The notes under the pieces were generated by a model. That model had not been told where the DNA came from. It saw only the letters and a program-made list of their open reading frames with translations, and made no database searches. 64,000 nucleotides of DNA, taken from contig NC_133954.1 in assembly GCF_031877795.1 (NCBI RefSeq), positions 9,825,466 to 9,889,465 on the forward strand, read 5' to 3'. The stretch comes from Strix aluco. Its lineage: Eukaryota > Chordata > Aves > Strigiformes > Strigidae. Positions 38,501 to 48,927 of this stretch are shown one piece after another (the first letter of the stretch is position 1; each line of letters starts with the position of its first letter). The position numbers and the translations under genes are program-made.

Positions 38501-41500
38501 TAGGATACAGTGCCTTTATCTGGCATTTTTTTGGGTGAAACCCAGTCCAAATTCTCAGCTGTCAGATGTTACTCAGCTGCTGGGGTAAAATAAGTTTGGT
38601 GATCTCAATACAGTTTACAGCGGGCAGATGTCTAGAGCTTAAAATTAGCTGTCATATTTGCCACTGGACATCCGATACTCTCCCCTCCCTCCTTTCAGGG
38701 CTCCGAAGAGAAGCCAAACACTACATGGGCCACAGAGATACACAGGGTGTACTTCCCTGGACACTGCAGAGACCCTTCCTCCAGGTTCAGTTTTATACCC
38801 CGAGTGAGGATTTAGAGCGAAGGGAATCTCTCTCATCTCCCAGTGTTTGTGTTTTCTGTCTCTGGTGCAGAAACCACCACCAGATCATACAGCACATCCA
38901 CTGTGATCACCCTCTGCAGCCAGGCAGCATCACACCGACCCGACTGCAGCAGAGCGCGAGCCTCAGCACGCATTGCTCTGCGCATCAGCACCCCCCACCG
39001 AACGAGGAGCGGGTTTACTACCAGCTGCAACACAGAAATGAAAATGATGACATTTACTCACAGCATGCCCCAAACCAGGGGAATCCTGAGTCTGTACATG
39101 CAAATATCCACGTGGATAGTCTAAAGACTCACCAGCTGAAACACAAAAGCAAAGGTCTGCCTCAAGTCTCTCACAAGAGCAGACGACAGCAACATAACTG
39201 ACATTTAATCCCGAAGGAGCAGAAAAAACCCCGCGCTAACCTCTACACACAGCCCAGAACATTCCCGGTACCCGAGGACAGACTCAAACATGGAAGACCA
39301 AAAGCTGCAAGAACCAAAATACGCCACAAGAAATCAAAGAAATGAACCAAAGCTCTCCCTGCAGCTCTAAGTAGAAACAGCCAGACGAGCCCCGAACTTT
39401 AATTGCGCCGTTATGTAACACACCTCGCTCGCAGAGCTCCGTGTTAACCCAATTCAGAGCAATGGCCCGATCACTGCTGGCAGGGTCACAGCGCTGCTGT
39501 TGTGAAAACCCACGGAAGGGTCTAGAATCAGCTAGAGATGGCTTTTTTCCACTGAGGCCTAAATGAAGGAAGCCAGCCAGCTGTAAGAATTACGTGGTAA
39601 AACAACTGCATCTACAACATGATTTGCCCTAAAAAAGCATGTTTTGTGTAAAAGAAAATGGCTGGAATTGCAGGTACTGACCATCTTTTCATACTGTATA
39701 AAGCGACCACCTCATTCAGAGCATTGAAATACTCTGCAAATTTATGGGAGATCAAACAACTCTGTGAGCATCTTCTGCTGCTCCTTGTATTATCATAAGA
39801 TCATAAAGTAATTACATATTAGTAAAATAGGCCAGATTTACAGCCTGGAAAACTCAAGTGCCCATTTACAAGCAGAAAAGGAATAGTGGAATCTTCTTCA
39901 GGCTATCCCGTGGCGACACTTACCCACCAACGGTGCCCCTAGAGCGGCTCACCCCCCCTCCTGCCAGCACTCCCCGCGAAAGCGGCCAAGTAACAGCCAA
40001 GATTCACCAGGAGCCTGACCAAGATGCAGCTCACTCCTCGCAGAACAGCAGCTGAAAGGTTCTTGCTGCTCACCAACACCTGGCAACCTCCAGGCAACAT
40101 CTGTCCAACTAATTAGTGACCCAAAGTCAGGCAGAACCTTCTGGACTTCTGCACAATTTCCTTTGTGTGGCAAATTTCACGTTCACTGCTTTGCTGAGGT
40201 TAACTATGATTTGCTCCAGAGGCATCAACACACCTGAAGTCTGCAGCAAAAGCCCTGTAAAAGCAGCAGTCTGGGCAGCTCATTTCATAATGATACTTTC
40301 CAAACAATTTGAGATACTTCAAGAGGCTTCCACATCCTCCAGTGCTGAAGAACGAGGAGAGAGATCCAGCCTTAAGTACACGCATCAGAGTCTAGAGCTG
40401 CCAGGAAGATGACAAGAAAATTCTCCCTGGCAAAACTCCAGTGACCCCAAGCTCACAGACCAGCTGGGCCCGGGGAAAAACTGTCCCCACGGGTTAGAAA
40501 CCTTCACAATTACTTTTTGGGGCAGACCACTCCCTGACTGCACCACAGCTCAACCCCTGGTCATCAGCTGCTCCCCAGCAGAGGAGCTGGCACGAACAGC
40601 ACCACCACCCAGCAGATAAAATTAATGCAATTACATCAACCCTTTTCCATAAGGACCCCCACAAATTATGCAGCAGCAGACAATAATTATCCTGTGACCA
40701 CACTCTATTCCTGTCCCTTAAACAACCTCTGAGTGAGCTGTTTGGCATGTTTTAGCTGTTTCACTGTATTAGTTACAATCATTCTGAATTCGAGATCTCT
40801 ACTTCTGCTAATTTCCTAATTTTTATGAAGCCCCAGAGAACAGAATCGTGCATTCAGACAAAGGTGAGCCCTTAAGCAAAGTCTGTGTATGTGGTCGTAT
40901 TGTAATTCCTAAACAGAAGTACAGAACGTGGAAAGCCTTGATGCTGACTTACAGCCATGATTCAGAAAAGGTTTTCACTTACTGTTGCTGTTTTTTGATA
41001 GAAACTAGCACAGACACATCATAAAGGCTGAACTAGATCAGATTCAGGTATATGCCTGCACATGCCTACTAATGTGGAGTGTCTGCACAGCCCTTACACA
41101 GACGGTTCAAGATGTTTTACAAACATTAGACACCTAATTAAGCCTCCCTAATACAGCGACTATCACCCTAATTTACATTAGATCAATTGAGCCACAGAAG
41201 TTAAATAACTAATGTAAGCCAGGAAGGGCCAAAGTAGAGAAGAGGTTAATGCACAGGACCCCAACAAAACCTGTCTCGGCTGGCAGAAAGGCCTGAGTGT
41301 GGAGTTGGGAACTGTCAGTGTGAGGTTAATTGTTGGACTGGATGGTCTTCAAGGTCTTTTCCAACCTAGACGATTCTGTGATTCTGTGTAAGGCCTGTGC
41401 TTTCTGAGCAACCAGAAAGAATAACTGGAAGTAGAATAATCATCTCCTACCCACACATTTCTCTTTTAGCAAGATAAAGGAGTAATATCCCAACAACAAC

Positions 41501-43554
41501 AAAAAAGGAAGCATCGTGAAAGCACCCAGCAAAAGCACTGCATGGTAATAACCACAAACCATGGCACTGGCCTTATGACACCCAGAAAAACCCAGATGCA
41601 CGAGACTGCCTCTGTTCTTCACAGCTGAACCTCCCTCAGAGCAGGGCGAGGACCGAACACTGCTCACAAGTTCTTCTATTTCTGTACCAGCTCAGCCTTT
41701 CCCAAGATCATCCTATCCACGACTGGTTTCCTGCACCCATCACTTCTGCAATGAAACTTGGGAAGGAGGAAGGAAGGGCAATGCCAGGGTCAGCAGCAGA
41801 AGATGACCGCACCTTCAGCACGGCTTCTACATTTGGATATTGTTCACGTTTCAAAACACCATATTTAATTAGCCTGGGGGAAGGAATGACTTACCCACAG
41901 ACAGGGCTTTCCCAACTCCACAGGCCATGCAATTTGTCAGCATTCTATGCACAAATCCAAGTGCCTCTTCAGCAACATCTAATTTAACTCCTTAGAATGA
42001 CATCACCAGGAAGCCAGCTCCTTCCCAGCACAGCTCCTTAAGCCTTCAATTTCTGACAGTAAACAAGCAGCACAAAACACCTCAGGCCATCAATATTATT
42101 TTGAAAATACTATTCCTCAGAGGCCACTTTCAATTTTGTTTCCTCCTTTTAATTCCATCCACCGAATAATTTTCTAGAGCAATTGCCTCACCTTCTACAG
42201 AAATAGTTCCCTCCTCCCCAGTTCCCCAGGAGATAACCAACCGCCAGCGTTGATGCTGCAGAACCAGTGGAGTTTCCTAGACATCGGACCTTCCCACCTC
42301 ACTGCCTGCAGAGACTGCAACGCTCCGCTGCTGCGGGGAACCACTCGCTCGCTCTTGAGAAGAAAACGTGCAAGAAAGGTTGGGATTCCCACCACCCCCG
42401 GCCTCCGACGGCACCGTCCGCTCCCCTGGGCGAGGTGCACCAGATCACTTTAGAAATAAACCAGTTACTGGAACCTGAAGAAGCTCTTTAATTAGGGTAA
42501 CGTTTCCAGAGCAGGACTCTGCCCAAACATTCGCCTTGAGCTGACACTCTTCCCAATATCCACAGCAAGAGTAAAAATTGCTGGGTGTAGATTTCAAATG
42601 GTACCAGGGACAAGGGAATTGGGTTTAATGAAGAAGCGGAGAGCAGCACTCTAATCTACGAGTCTGAAGCTTCCGTTCTACACCACAGTTTAATACTCTC
42701 CTCCTTGTCCTCAGCGATGGGAGGAAGCTCTCTTCAGACACCAGCCCACATGGCCTTGAGACAGAAAGGACATTAATTATATTTCTAGGACACTTAAACT
42801 CTCGTTGACTGAAGGCAGCCCGACTCCACCACAGGGTGTATGTTCTAATCCTGGTACACACGGAGGCCATGAGATCTCACACGGGACGTGCGGCCAAGAC
42901 ATCCCAAAATAAAGCGTCGCCCGGCAGCAAGCGCAGCCCTGCCCCGCCGGTGGCATGTCAGAGCCCCGGGCGGGCCTGCGGGCCCTCGCTGCGGCGCCGC
43001 GGGCGGGAGCAGCCGGCGCTTCCCGGCGGGTGGAGGCTCGGAGAAAGGCCTCGGCCCTCAGGGCCCGCCCCGGGCGGGGACCGGCCGCAGCCCCGGGAGC
43101 GCTCCCCGCCCTGCGCGGCGCCCCCCAGGCCGGGAGCTGCCGGACCCCGGCGCGCAGCCCAGCCCGGCTGCGGGCGGCCCGCGGCGCTGCCCCCGCAGAG
43201 CTCCCGCCGAGGAGGCCGGAGGGGCCCTGCCCGCCCGCCGGGGCTGCCCCGCGCGGGAAGAGCCGGCCCAGCACCTGCGGCTGCCCCGCACCGAGGCCCC
43301 GGCACCTGCCGCCCCGGCCCCCTCCCGCTCCCCGCAGCCCAGGGCCGCCCCGGCCCCCCCAGCCCTACCCGCCCGCCGGGCCCCGGCCCGGGGAGCCCGG
43401 CCCCGGCCCCGGCCCCGCCCGCCGGCAGGGACACCGGCCGCCCCCTCCCCCGCCCGCGGCAGCCGCTCTACCTCCGCGTCTCCTCCTCGCTCTCAGGCTC
43501 GCCGGGTCCCTCGGGCGCCGCCATGATCACATCGCACTCGGCCGCCGCCGCCAT
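23598..43554 (-). CDS. DNAJC7: DnaJ homolog subfamily C member 7 (TPR2), 14 exons
   Basis: DNAJC7 is a cytosolic co-chaperone whose TPRs bind HSP70 and HSP90 and whose J domain stimulates HSP70 ATPase. Minus-strand exons in transcript order: 43554-43472, 33613-33525, 33020-32896, 32812-32699, 32117-32043, 30510-30392, 30037-29884, 29112-28948, 27907-27816, 26213-26140, 25560-25414, 25173-25021, 24494-24432, 23635-23598. All junctions are GT/AG and all phases agree, giving 496 aa (human 494). TPR repeats span about residues 30-360, starting with [20 protein letters not shown]. The J domain begins near residue 382 and carries HPD at 411-413, with the Asp codon split by the exon 11/12 intron. 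A Gly/Phe-rich tail ends in FFFQFG. The N-terminus [13 protein letters not shown] matches the family, with a second in-frame ATG at codon 11. Intron 1 is 9.9 kb, half of the gene. Confidence 0.97.
30860..31012 (+). mobile_element. Possible old CR1 LINE 3' fragment
   Basis: In DNAJC7 intron 5. The segment GGTGATCTAATAGGTCTTTTCC (around 30979-31000) resembles the conserved CR1 3' end, which usually reads GATGATCT...AGGTC...TTCCA. The terminal 8-bp repeat typical of CR1 is absent, so this is a degraded copy or a chance match. Confidence 0.35.
33614..43471 (-). other. DNAJC7: DNAJC7 intron 1
   Basis: A 9.86 kb intron, phase 2, between the short first coding exon and the first TPR exon. It holds one CR1 tail (41295-41388) and two small GC/CpG-rich patches (about 35730-36480 and 37790-38250) in otherwise AT-rich DNA. 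Open frames inside, including a 350-codon minus-strand one at 37192-38244 and a 219-codon one at 36020-36679, have no recognisable domains and are treated as chance. The first coding part of the next exon joins cleanly in frame to exon 1, so no extra coding exon is required. Confidence 0.7.
41295..41388 (+). mobile_element. CR1 LINE 3' tail
   Basis: The stretch ends with the hallmark CR1 3' terminus: GGACTGGATGGTCTTCAAGG, then TTTTCCAACCTAGACG, then two copies of the 8-bp terminal repeat ATTCTGTG. CR1 copies are normally 5' truncated, as here; the left end is uncertain by tens of bases. Being in plus orientation within the minus-strand DNAJC7 intron, it is antisense to the gene. It is the clearest interspersed repeat in the window and supports an avian or other sauropsid source. 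Confidence 0.85.
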
Positions 43555-44166
43555 CTTACCGCCGGGCCGGGCTGGGGACTGGCGGCGGGGCGGGGGCGGG
43601 CGCCGGAAGGGGCGGGGCTTCCGCTGACAACGGCGGCGGCGCGCGGGCCGGCGGGAGGGCGCTCGGGCGGGGCGGGGCCGGCGCGGGGCCGCCCTCGGGG
43701 TCCGCCCGCCATGGGCAGGCCGGGACGCGCCCGCGCAGCCGGAGACGGCACCGGGCACCGGGGCGGGGCCCTTCCCCTCCCCTCACCCGCCGTCACCGCG
43801 GCCCAGCGAGTCCCGGCAGGTCCCGGTCCTCCCTCCCGCTAGAGGGCGCTGTGGGCCCGCCAGGCCTTGCCGCGCCCTTCTGCTGTCGCTCCGGTGAGGC
43901 CCCGGCGGCCCCTCGGCCCGGCCCGGCCGCAGCGCTGCCCCGGGCGGTCCCGCAGGCTTCGCCCCTGAGGCCTGGGCCGGGTGTGGGCAGGGCCGCGTCC
44001 TCCGCCCGGCAGCTGCGGGCTGGGGCCTCCGGCGGCCCCTCAGGCCCTTGTCCCCGTCCCCGCCCGGCCGGCGAGCCCCGAGCGGCGCTGGCCGCCCCCC
44101 CGGCCCTCCCCTGAGAGCCGCCGGTGTTTCGCGGGCGGGTTCCCGCAGCGGCCCCGGTGAGGCAGC
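43555..44166. promoter_or_regulatory. Bidirectional CpG promoter of DNAJC7 (-) and NKIRAS2 (+)
   Basis: The two start codons are 613 bp apart, in a CpG island running from about 42900 to 44200. Near the DNAJC7 start are a GC box (GGGGCGGGGC) and two ETS cores in opposite orientation (CCGGAAGG, CTTCCG) at about 43601-43623. The DNAJC7 start itself lies in AAGATGGCGGC, a YY1-type element overlapping the ATG. On the NKIRAS2 side a donor CCG|gtgagg at 43893/43894 and an acceptor cccgcag ending at 44148 would define a non-coding first exon, as in the human gene. There is no TATA box. The sites are seen; their use is inferred. Confidence 0.7.
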
Positions 44167-45357
44167 ATGGGCAAGAGCTGCAAGGTGGTGGTGTGCGGCC
44201 AGGCCTCCGTCGGGAAAACCTCGATCCTGGAGCAGCTTCTGTACGGGAACCATGTGGTGGGTGAGTCTGCGGGGGACGGGGAGGCAGCGGGGCTGGGGGC
44301 TGCCCGGCCGCTCCGCTGGGTGCCAGGCGGGGAAGGTGGGGAGCAGGGGGCGAGGCTGCACCCCCTCAACACGCCGGCGGTGGGGGGGGGAAGGCTCGCT
44401 GGCCGGGTTGTGCGCGGGGCAGCGTCCTGGCCAGGGTCCCCACGTCCCCCCTGGCCACCTCTCTGCAGGCTCCGAGATGATCGAGACCCAGGAGGACATT
44501 TACGTGGGCTCCATCGAGACAGACCGGGGGGTGCGCGAGCAGGTGCGCTTCTACGACACGCGGGGCCTGCGGGACGGCCTGGAGCTTCCCAAGCACTGCT
44601 TCTCCTGCACGGACGGCTACGTGCTGGTCTATAGCACCGACAGCAAGGAGTCCTTCAAGCGAGTGGAGCTCCTCAAGAAGGAGATTGACAAGTCCAAAGA
44701 CAAGAAAGAGGTGAGTAGCCCAGGGGAGAGGGGCTGCAGAGTGGGATCAGCTCCCCTTCTTCAAGTTTGCGCCCAGAGACTCTCCTTTTCTCCAGCTTGT
44801 CATGAGAATGTGGCCGAGTCCCTGCTCTGCAAGACTCTCAATTGGAGCTGGCTGCTATCCTGGGATATGTTCTGAGTGTACAAGTGCTCAAGAGGCCCTT
44901 CCATTTTGGGGCTGATTTGAGGCCCACAGACCACACAGAGGGGAATCTGCCAGACGGCAGCACTGGGAAATGGGGTGGCTTAAAAGACCTTGGCACGGAG
45001 AGGGAATTAGCTGCAGGACTGGGCCGGCCACCGAGGATCTTCAAGGCAGAGCCAGGCAGCACCGTTCAGCTCTGCATTTGGTACCTTCAGGGCTTCTTCT
45101 CACCCTTTTTTGAACAGGTCACCATTGTGGTTCTGGGCAACAAGTGTGACCTGCAGGAGCAGCGCCGGGTGGACCACGACGCAGCCCAGCACTGGGCCAA
45201 GGGTGAGAAGGTGAAGCTGTGGGAGGTGTCTGTGGCCGACCGGCACACGCTGATCGAGCCGTTCATCTACCTGGCCAGCAAGATGACGCAGCCGCAGAGC
45301 AAGTCTGCGTTCCCCCTGAGCCGCAAGAACAAGGGCAGCGGATCCATGGATGGCTGA
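44167..45357 (+). CDS. NKIRAS2: NF-kappaB inhibitor-interacting Ras-like protein 2 (kappaB-Ras2)
   Basis: An atypical small GTPase-like protein that binds the PEST region of IkappaB and slows its degradation, and is also linked to Ral regulation. Coding exons 44167-44260, 44469-44710 and 45118-45357 have matching phases and give 191 aa, the same length as human. Motifs: P-loop GQASVGKT (residues 11-18), DTRGL in place of the usual DTAGQ (61-65), and NKCD (120-123). The residues equivalent to Ras Gly12 and Gln61 are Ala and Leu, as is typical of kappaB-Ras. The C-terminus SGSMDG has no CaaX box, so no prenylation is expected. The ATG context GCAGCATGG is adequate. A non-coding first exon probably lies near 43893. 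The gene is head-to-head with DNAJC7 and tail-to-tail with ZNF385C. Confidence 0.97.
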
Positions 45358-46235
45358 GCCTTGCTTTCCCTTCCATTGCCACCTCCTCTTCCTCACCTCC
45401 CTGTTTCCCTTGCACATACCTCCTGCTGAGCCTGCGGGAAGCACGGTGGTACGAGGAACAGGTGTCCCGGGGCTGGGGGTGGTCTCTCAGGATGCGAGAG
45501 GCGAGCCATCTCCTGCACTGGGACAGGGACCGCTCTTCTCCCTGCCCGGCCCCTGCAGACGCCGGAGGTGCTGCAGGAAAGCCAGGAATCCCCGAATGAG
45601 GCCCCTCCGCTCTCGAGCCGCAGGCTGGCATACCCCAGGGTGCTGGAGGGGTGGCGCAGCGAGGGGTGGCAGCAGGTGGGGATTGGCTCCGTGGCCGAGC
45701 ATGGCCCGGCTGCAGGAAACGGTTCCCTCTCCCTGGAGCTGCCCTGGTCTGTATTTACTGGTACCGGGTGCAAAAAGCCGGGTGCTGGCCCAGCCGCTGT
45801 CGGGACAGCTCTCCCGTGCCCCAGCTGGCTCTGCAGGGCTGCAGCGTTCCCCGGCAGGTTGCCCCGGCAGGTTGCCCCTGGCCTGGCACTGCTCTCCGCT
45901 CCGGGGAACACACAGTGTGGAGCGGGGCAGGATGCTGGTGCTGAGGGCAGGGGGCCCACGTCCACCCCGCTGCAGCCCCCCTCTTCCTGGTTGCAGGCTC
46001 AGTCCTGACCTTGGAGAAGCGGGGACGCGCCTGCACACCCCAATGCTCGGGGCGCCGCTGCCCCTCTCGCGGTGCTGACTCTCCTCTCAGAACCACCCCA
46101 AGACAGGGAGGGGGGTCCCAGCCCTGCCCAGCAGCACGTGTTCCCTTGGCTAGCCTGGATCTGGGAAAAAAAAGTGATGAGAAAGCCCTGGCTTGTTTAT
46201 ACTTGTTCCTTTTATTTACTGAGTAACACAATAAA
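45358..46235 (+). other. NKIRAS2: NKIRAS2 3' UTR with poly(A) signal
   Basis: From the stop codon to AATAAA at 46230-46235, the first canonical hexamer on this strand, giving a UTR of about 0.88 kb. The hexamer sits in an AT-rich patch after GC-rich UTR sequence. Long overlapping frames on both strands within the GC-rich part are chance. Confidence 0.75.
46211..46216 (-). terminator. Alternative distal ZNF385C poly(A) signal
   Basis: Minus-strand AATAAA lying just inside the NKIRAS2 3' end (whose own signal is at 46230-46235). If used, the two 3' UTRs overlap by a few tens of bases. Confidence 0.35.
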
Positions 46236-46362
46236 GCGATGAGATTCGATTATCAAAATATTTTCCTTTTTTTTTTTTTTGTTTTCCCCAACAGCTATAG
46301 TACATCAAAAAAATATACAATGGACATTACAGGAGGGGTACTGGCCAAGTCCCTAGAGTCTG

Positions 46363-48927
46363 TTTATTCCATTTTTGTGGTTTTTTTTTTTTGAATCAAA
46401 CTGTTCACATCACTCCAAGGTTATTTACAGAGGGGCACACGTTATTGAGCGCTACGGACTATGCCCTACTACCTAGTACAGCGTACGCCAAGTCAAAGGC
46501 AGTAAATGCTTTGGACAGCGCAGGAGCGGGGGGCTGGAGGCGGGGGGCGGTGGGAGGGGGAGCGTGTTCTTACGCAGCTCGTTGCAGAATTATTGTTATC
46601 AGAAGGAAATGGCTTTCGAGGGGTTAAAGTGCCAAGTGTAGGAGGACTCCACGGGTGGTGGGAGCAGCCGATGTCGGCCCCTGCGAAGATTTTTTCAACC
46701 AAACTGCAGGGGAACGACCCACCAGTGCTGCCACCAGTGCTGCTACCGGCCGCGAGGCGGCCTGGGGAGGGGCACAGTGAGATGAGCAGGGGGAGGGCTG
46801 GCACCAGGCCGGCCACTGGGCCCCGGCCAGCGCAGGCTCGTGTTCTGCGGGACACGGGGTGTCCCCTGGGCTGTGGGACCATCGCCCCGTCCCTGTCAGA
46901 GCCGCTGCTGGGAGCCTTCCCGCGGCTGCTCTCCGGCCACGTCTCCCACCACCTCTGTCAGACCTCCCCGCTGTCGCTACCCCCAGCCTTCCGCTCGCTG
47001 CCCTCCTGGTGCTTCTCCCGGAGCCCTCTCCCCACCTCTCTCCTCCCCGGGGTGCAGAGGAGATACCCCGAGCAGACGAATCCGTGCCCCGGGGCTCCCT
47101 CGCACCCCCGTCCCCTGCGGCAGGAGCGCGGCGGTGGCACCGCGGGCCAGCGCTGCCCATAGCGCCAGAATGGGGCCCTCCAGCCGCAGGCGTGGGGCTC
47201 GGTGCCCCCCCGCTCCCTCGGCGCAGGCTCCCTCCTGCCCTCGGCCCAGGCTCCAGCTCTTCCCGCCGGCGTCTCAGCCGTGTGTTCCCCGTCGGCGGGT
47301 CCCACTGCCAGGGCCCCGTCCTGAGCATCGGTGCAGCGCGCCGGGCAAAATCCTGAAATCCAGGCGCTGCTCGTGGCCAAGACGTCGGACCTGTGTGCTT
47401 GTGCGTGTGGCTTCCCGGGGCACAAACCCACCTGCGGCTTCCCGAGGGCGGGGAGGGACCGTGGGCCACAGCCGAGGCCTCAGAGCCGGCGCCCTGGGCC
47501 AGGGGCGGGGAGGGAATCGCCTGCACAGAACCAAGCGTTGTGTCGGGTTTCTTCTGCTCTGACCACGCCGCTGGCCGCAGCGTGAGCACCAGTCGCAGAC
47601 AGACCGCGGCGGGCGAGCTGCTCCCCTGGATTGCATAGATCGGGGTGGGTCGTCACTCCAGCGTAAGGTCCGTTTGGGTTGCAACTTTCCTGCATATTCC
47701 TATTTACAGCAGCGCGCTGGGAACCCGCAGCGCCGTGGTTACAGTTTTCAGACCAGGTCGTGGCTGGGCTTTCTGAGCACAGTGAAAAGCAGAGCTACGG
47801 CTTCGGGGTCCCCCGGGAGCGCAGCGGCCTGCAGGCTACAGCGGGAACGTCCCAGGTGAGCGCCGGGCGTAGGCTGCGGGTGCCGCCGGCTCCTTCGTAC
47901 CTGATTGCCCGGGCTGCCGGGGACATCTCTGCTCTCGGGAATCGTCGGTAACTCCCTGGAAGCTCCTAAGGGGACGGGGTCGGAGGGCCGGGCACGGCTG
48001 GCTGGCGGGCGGCAGCAGCGTTGCCTTTCACTGGGGAACCGAAAGTGCTTTAGGGACATTCACGCAGCCTCACAGCATCTCCCGGGAGGTAGGGGCAGGG
48101 CTGGCCCCCGCCGCGGGGACGGAGGCAAACGCCGGGCGCTGAGCACAGGGTCACCTCCTCGGGGAGTCCGCACCGGGCGGCCCGGCTGCCCCGTCCCCGC
48201 CGCAGGCCCGGCCGTGTGCTTCTGGGGGGCCAGCGCAGGGGCTGCGCTTTCGGAGGGGCGAGGCGCCGGCCCTGCGCTTCGGCTATTGCTCTCGGAGTGA
48301 AGATACGGTCGGGGCGGCCGGTGCCCGCCGCGGTGGGGCTCTTTGGCTGGTGGGACGTAGGGGGGTTGTGGGGTGCAGGGGGCTGGTGGGCAGCATGGAG
48401 ACCCCCGGCCAGTGCAGGCAAGTGTGGGGCTGGCGATGGCCCAGCCAGCCCGGCCCGAGAGGGGAACTGCCAACCTCCCGCCTGCGCTGGGGTCGTTCCT
48501 CCAGTAAGCGCCGGGCTGAGACTCCTCTTGCAGTTCCCTTCCCGCGGGGCTGGCAGGGACCGGCTGGCCAGGGGGATGCTCCTTCCCTAGGGACCAGCCA
48601 GCTCCTCTTCTTCCAGTCTGGTAACTGGGAGGGTGATGAACAAGAAGCCAGCGGGCCCAGGACAGGAGGCCGCTGGCCACGAGATGGTCCTGGTGGCTCA
48701 GGCACTGCCCTCTCCCGTGTGCCGCTGTGTGAGGGGCTCCTCTGCTGAGCGCGGGGCCGGCACGGGGGCTGGCTGGGCTCTGCTGGGGCATCTGGCTCCA
48801 GCTGGAGCCCGCTCAAAGCGAAGGAGAAGCCGGGGTTGATGTCTACGACTACGGTTTCCCACCAGCAGAAGAGCAGCCTGCCCGGGAGCGCCGCCCCACG
48901 CCGTGCAGCCCCCGCGGCACAGCGGCT
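46363..48927 (-). other. ZNF385C: ZNF385C 3' UTR
   Basis: From the ZNF385C stop (48928-48930 on the minus strand) to a minus-strand AATAAA at 46363-46368, about 2.6 kb. It is mostly GC-rich, then abruptly AT-rich with T runs beyond 46500. A 321-codon minus-strand frame (46624-47589) and others here have low-complexity composition and no domain. Nothing suggests a separate gene. Whether the whole stretch is transcribed is inferred. Confidence 0.55.

Noticed and set aside
46624-47589. 321-codon minus-strand frame downstream of ZNF385C
   Set aside because: Falls in the predicted 3' UTR after an intact, diagnostic ZNF385C C-terminus; composition is low complexity.
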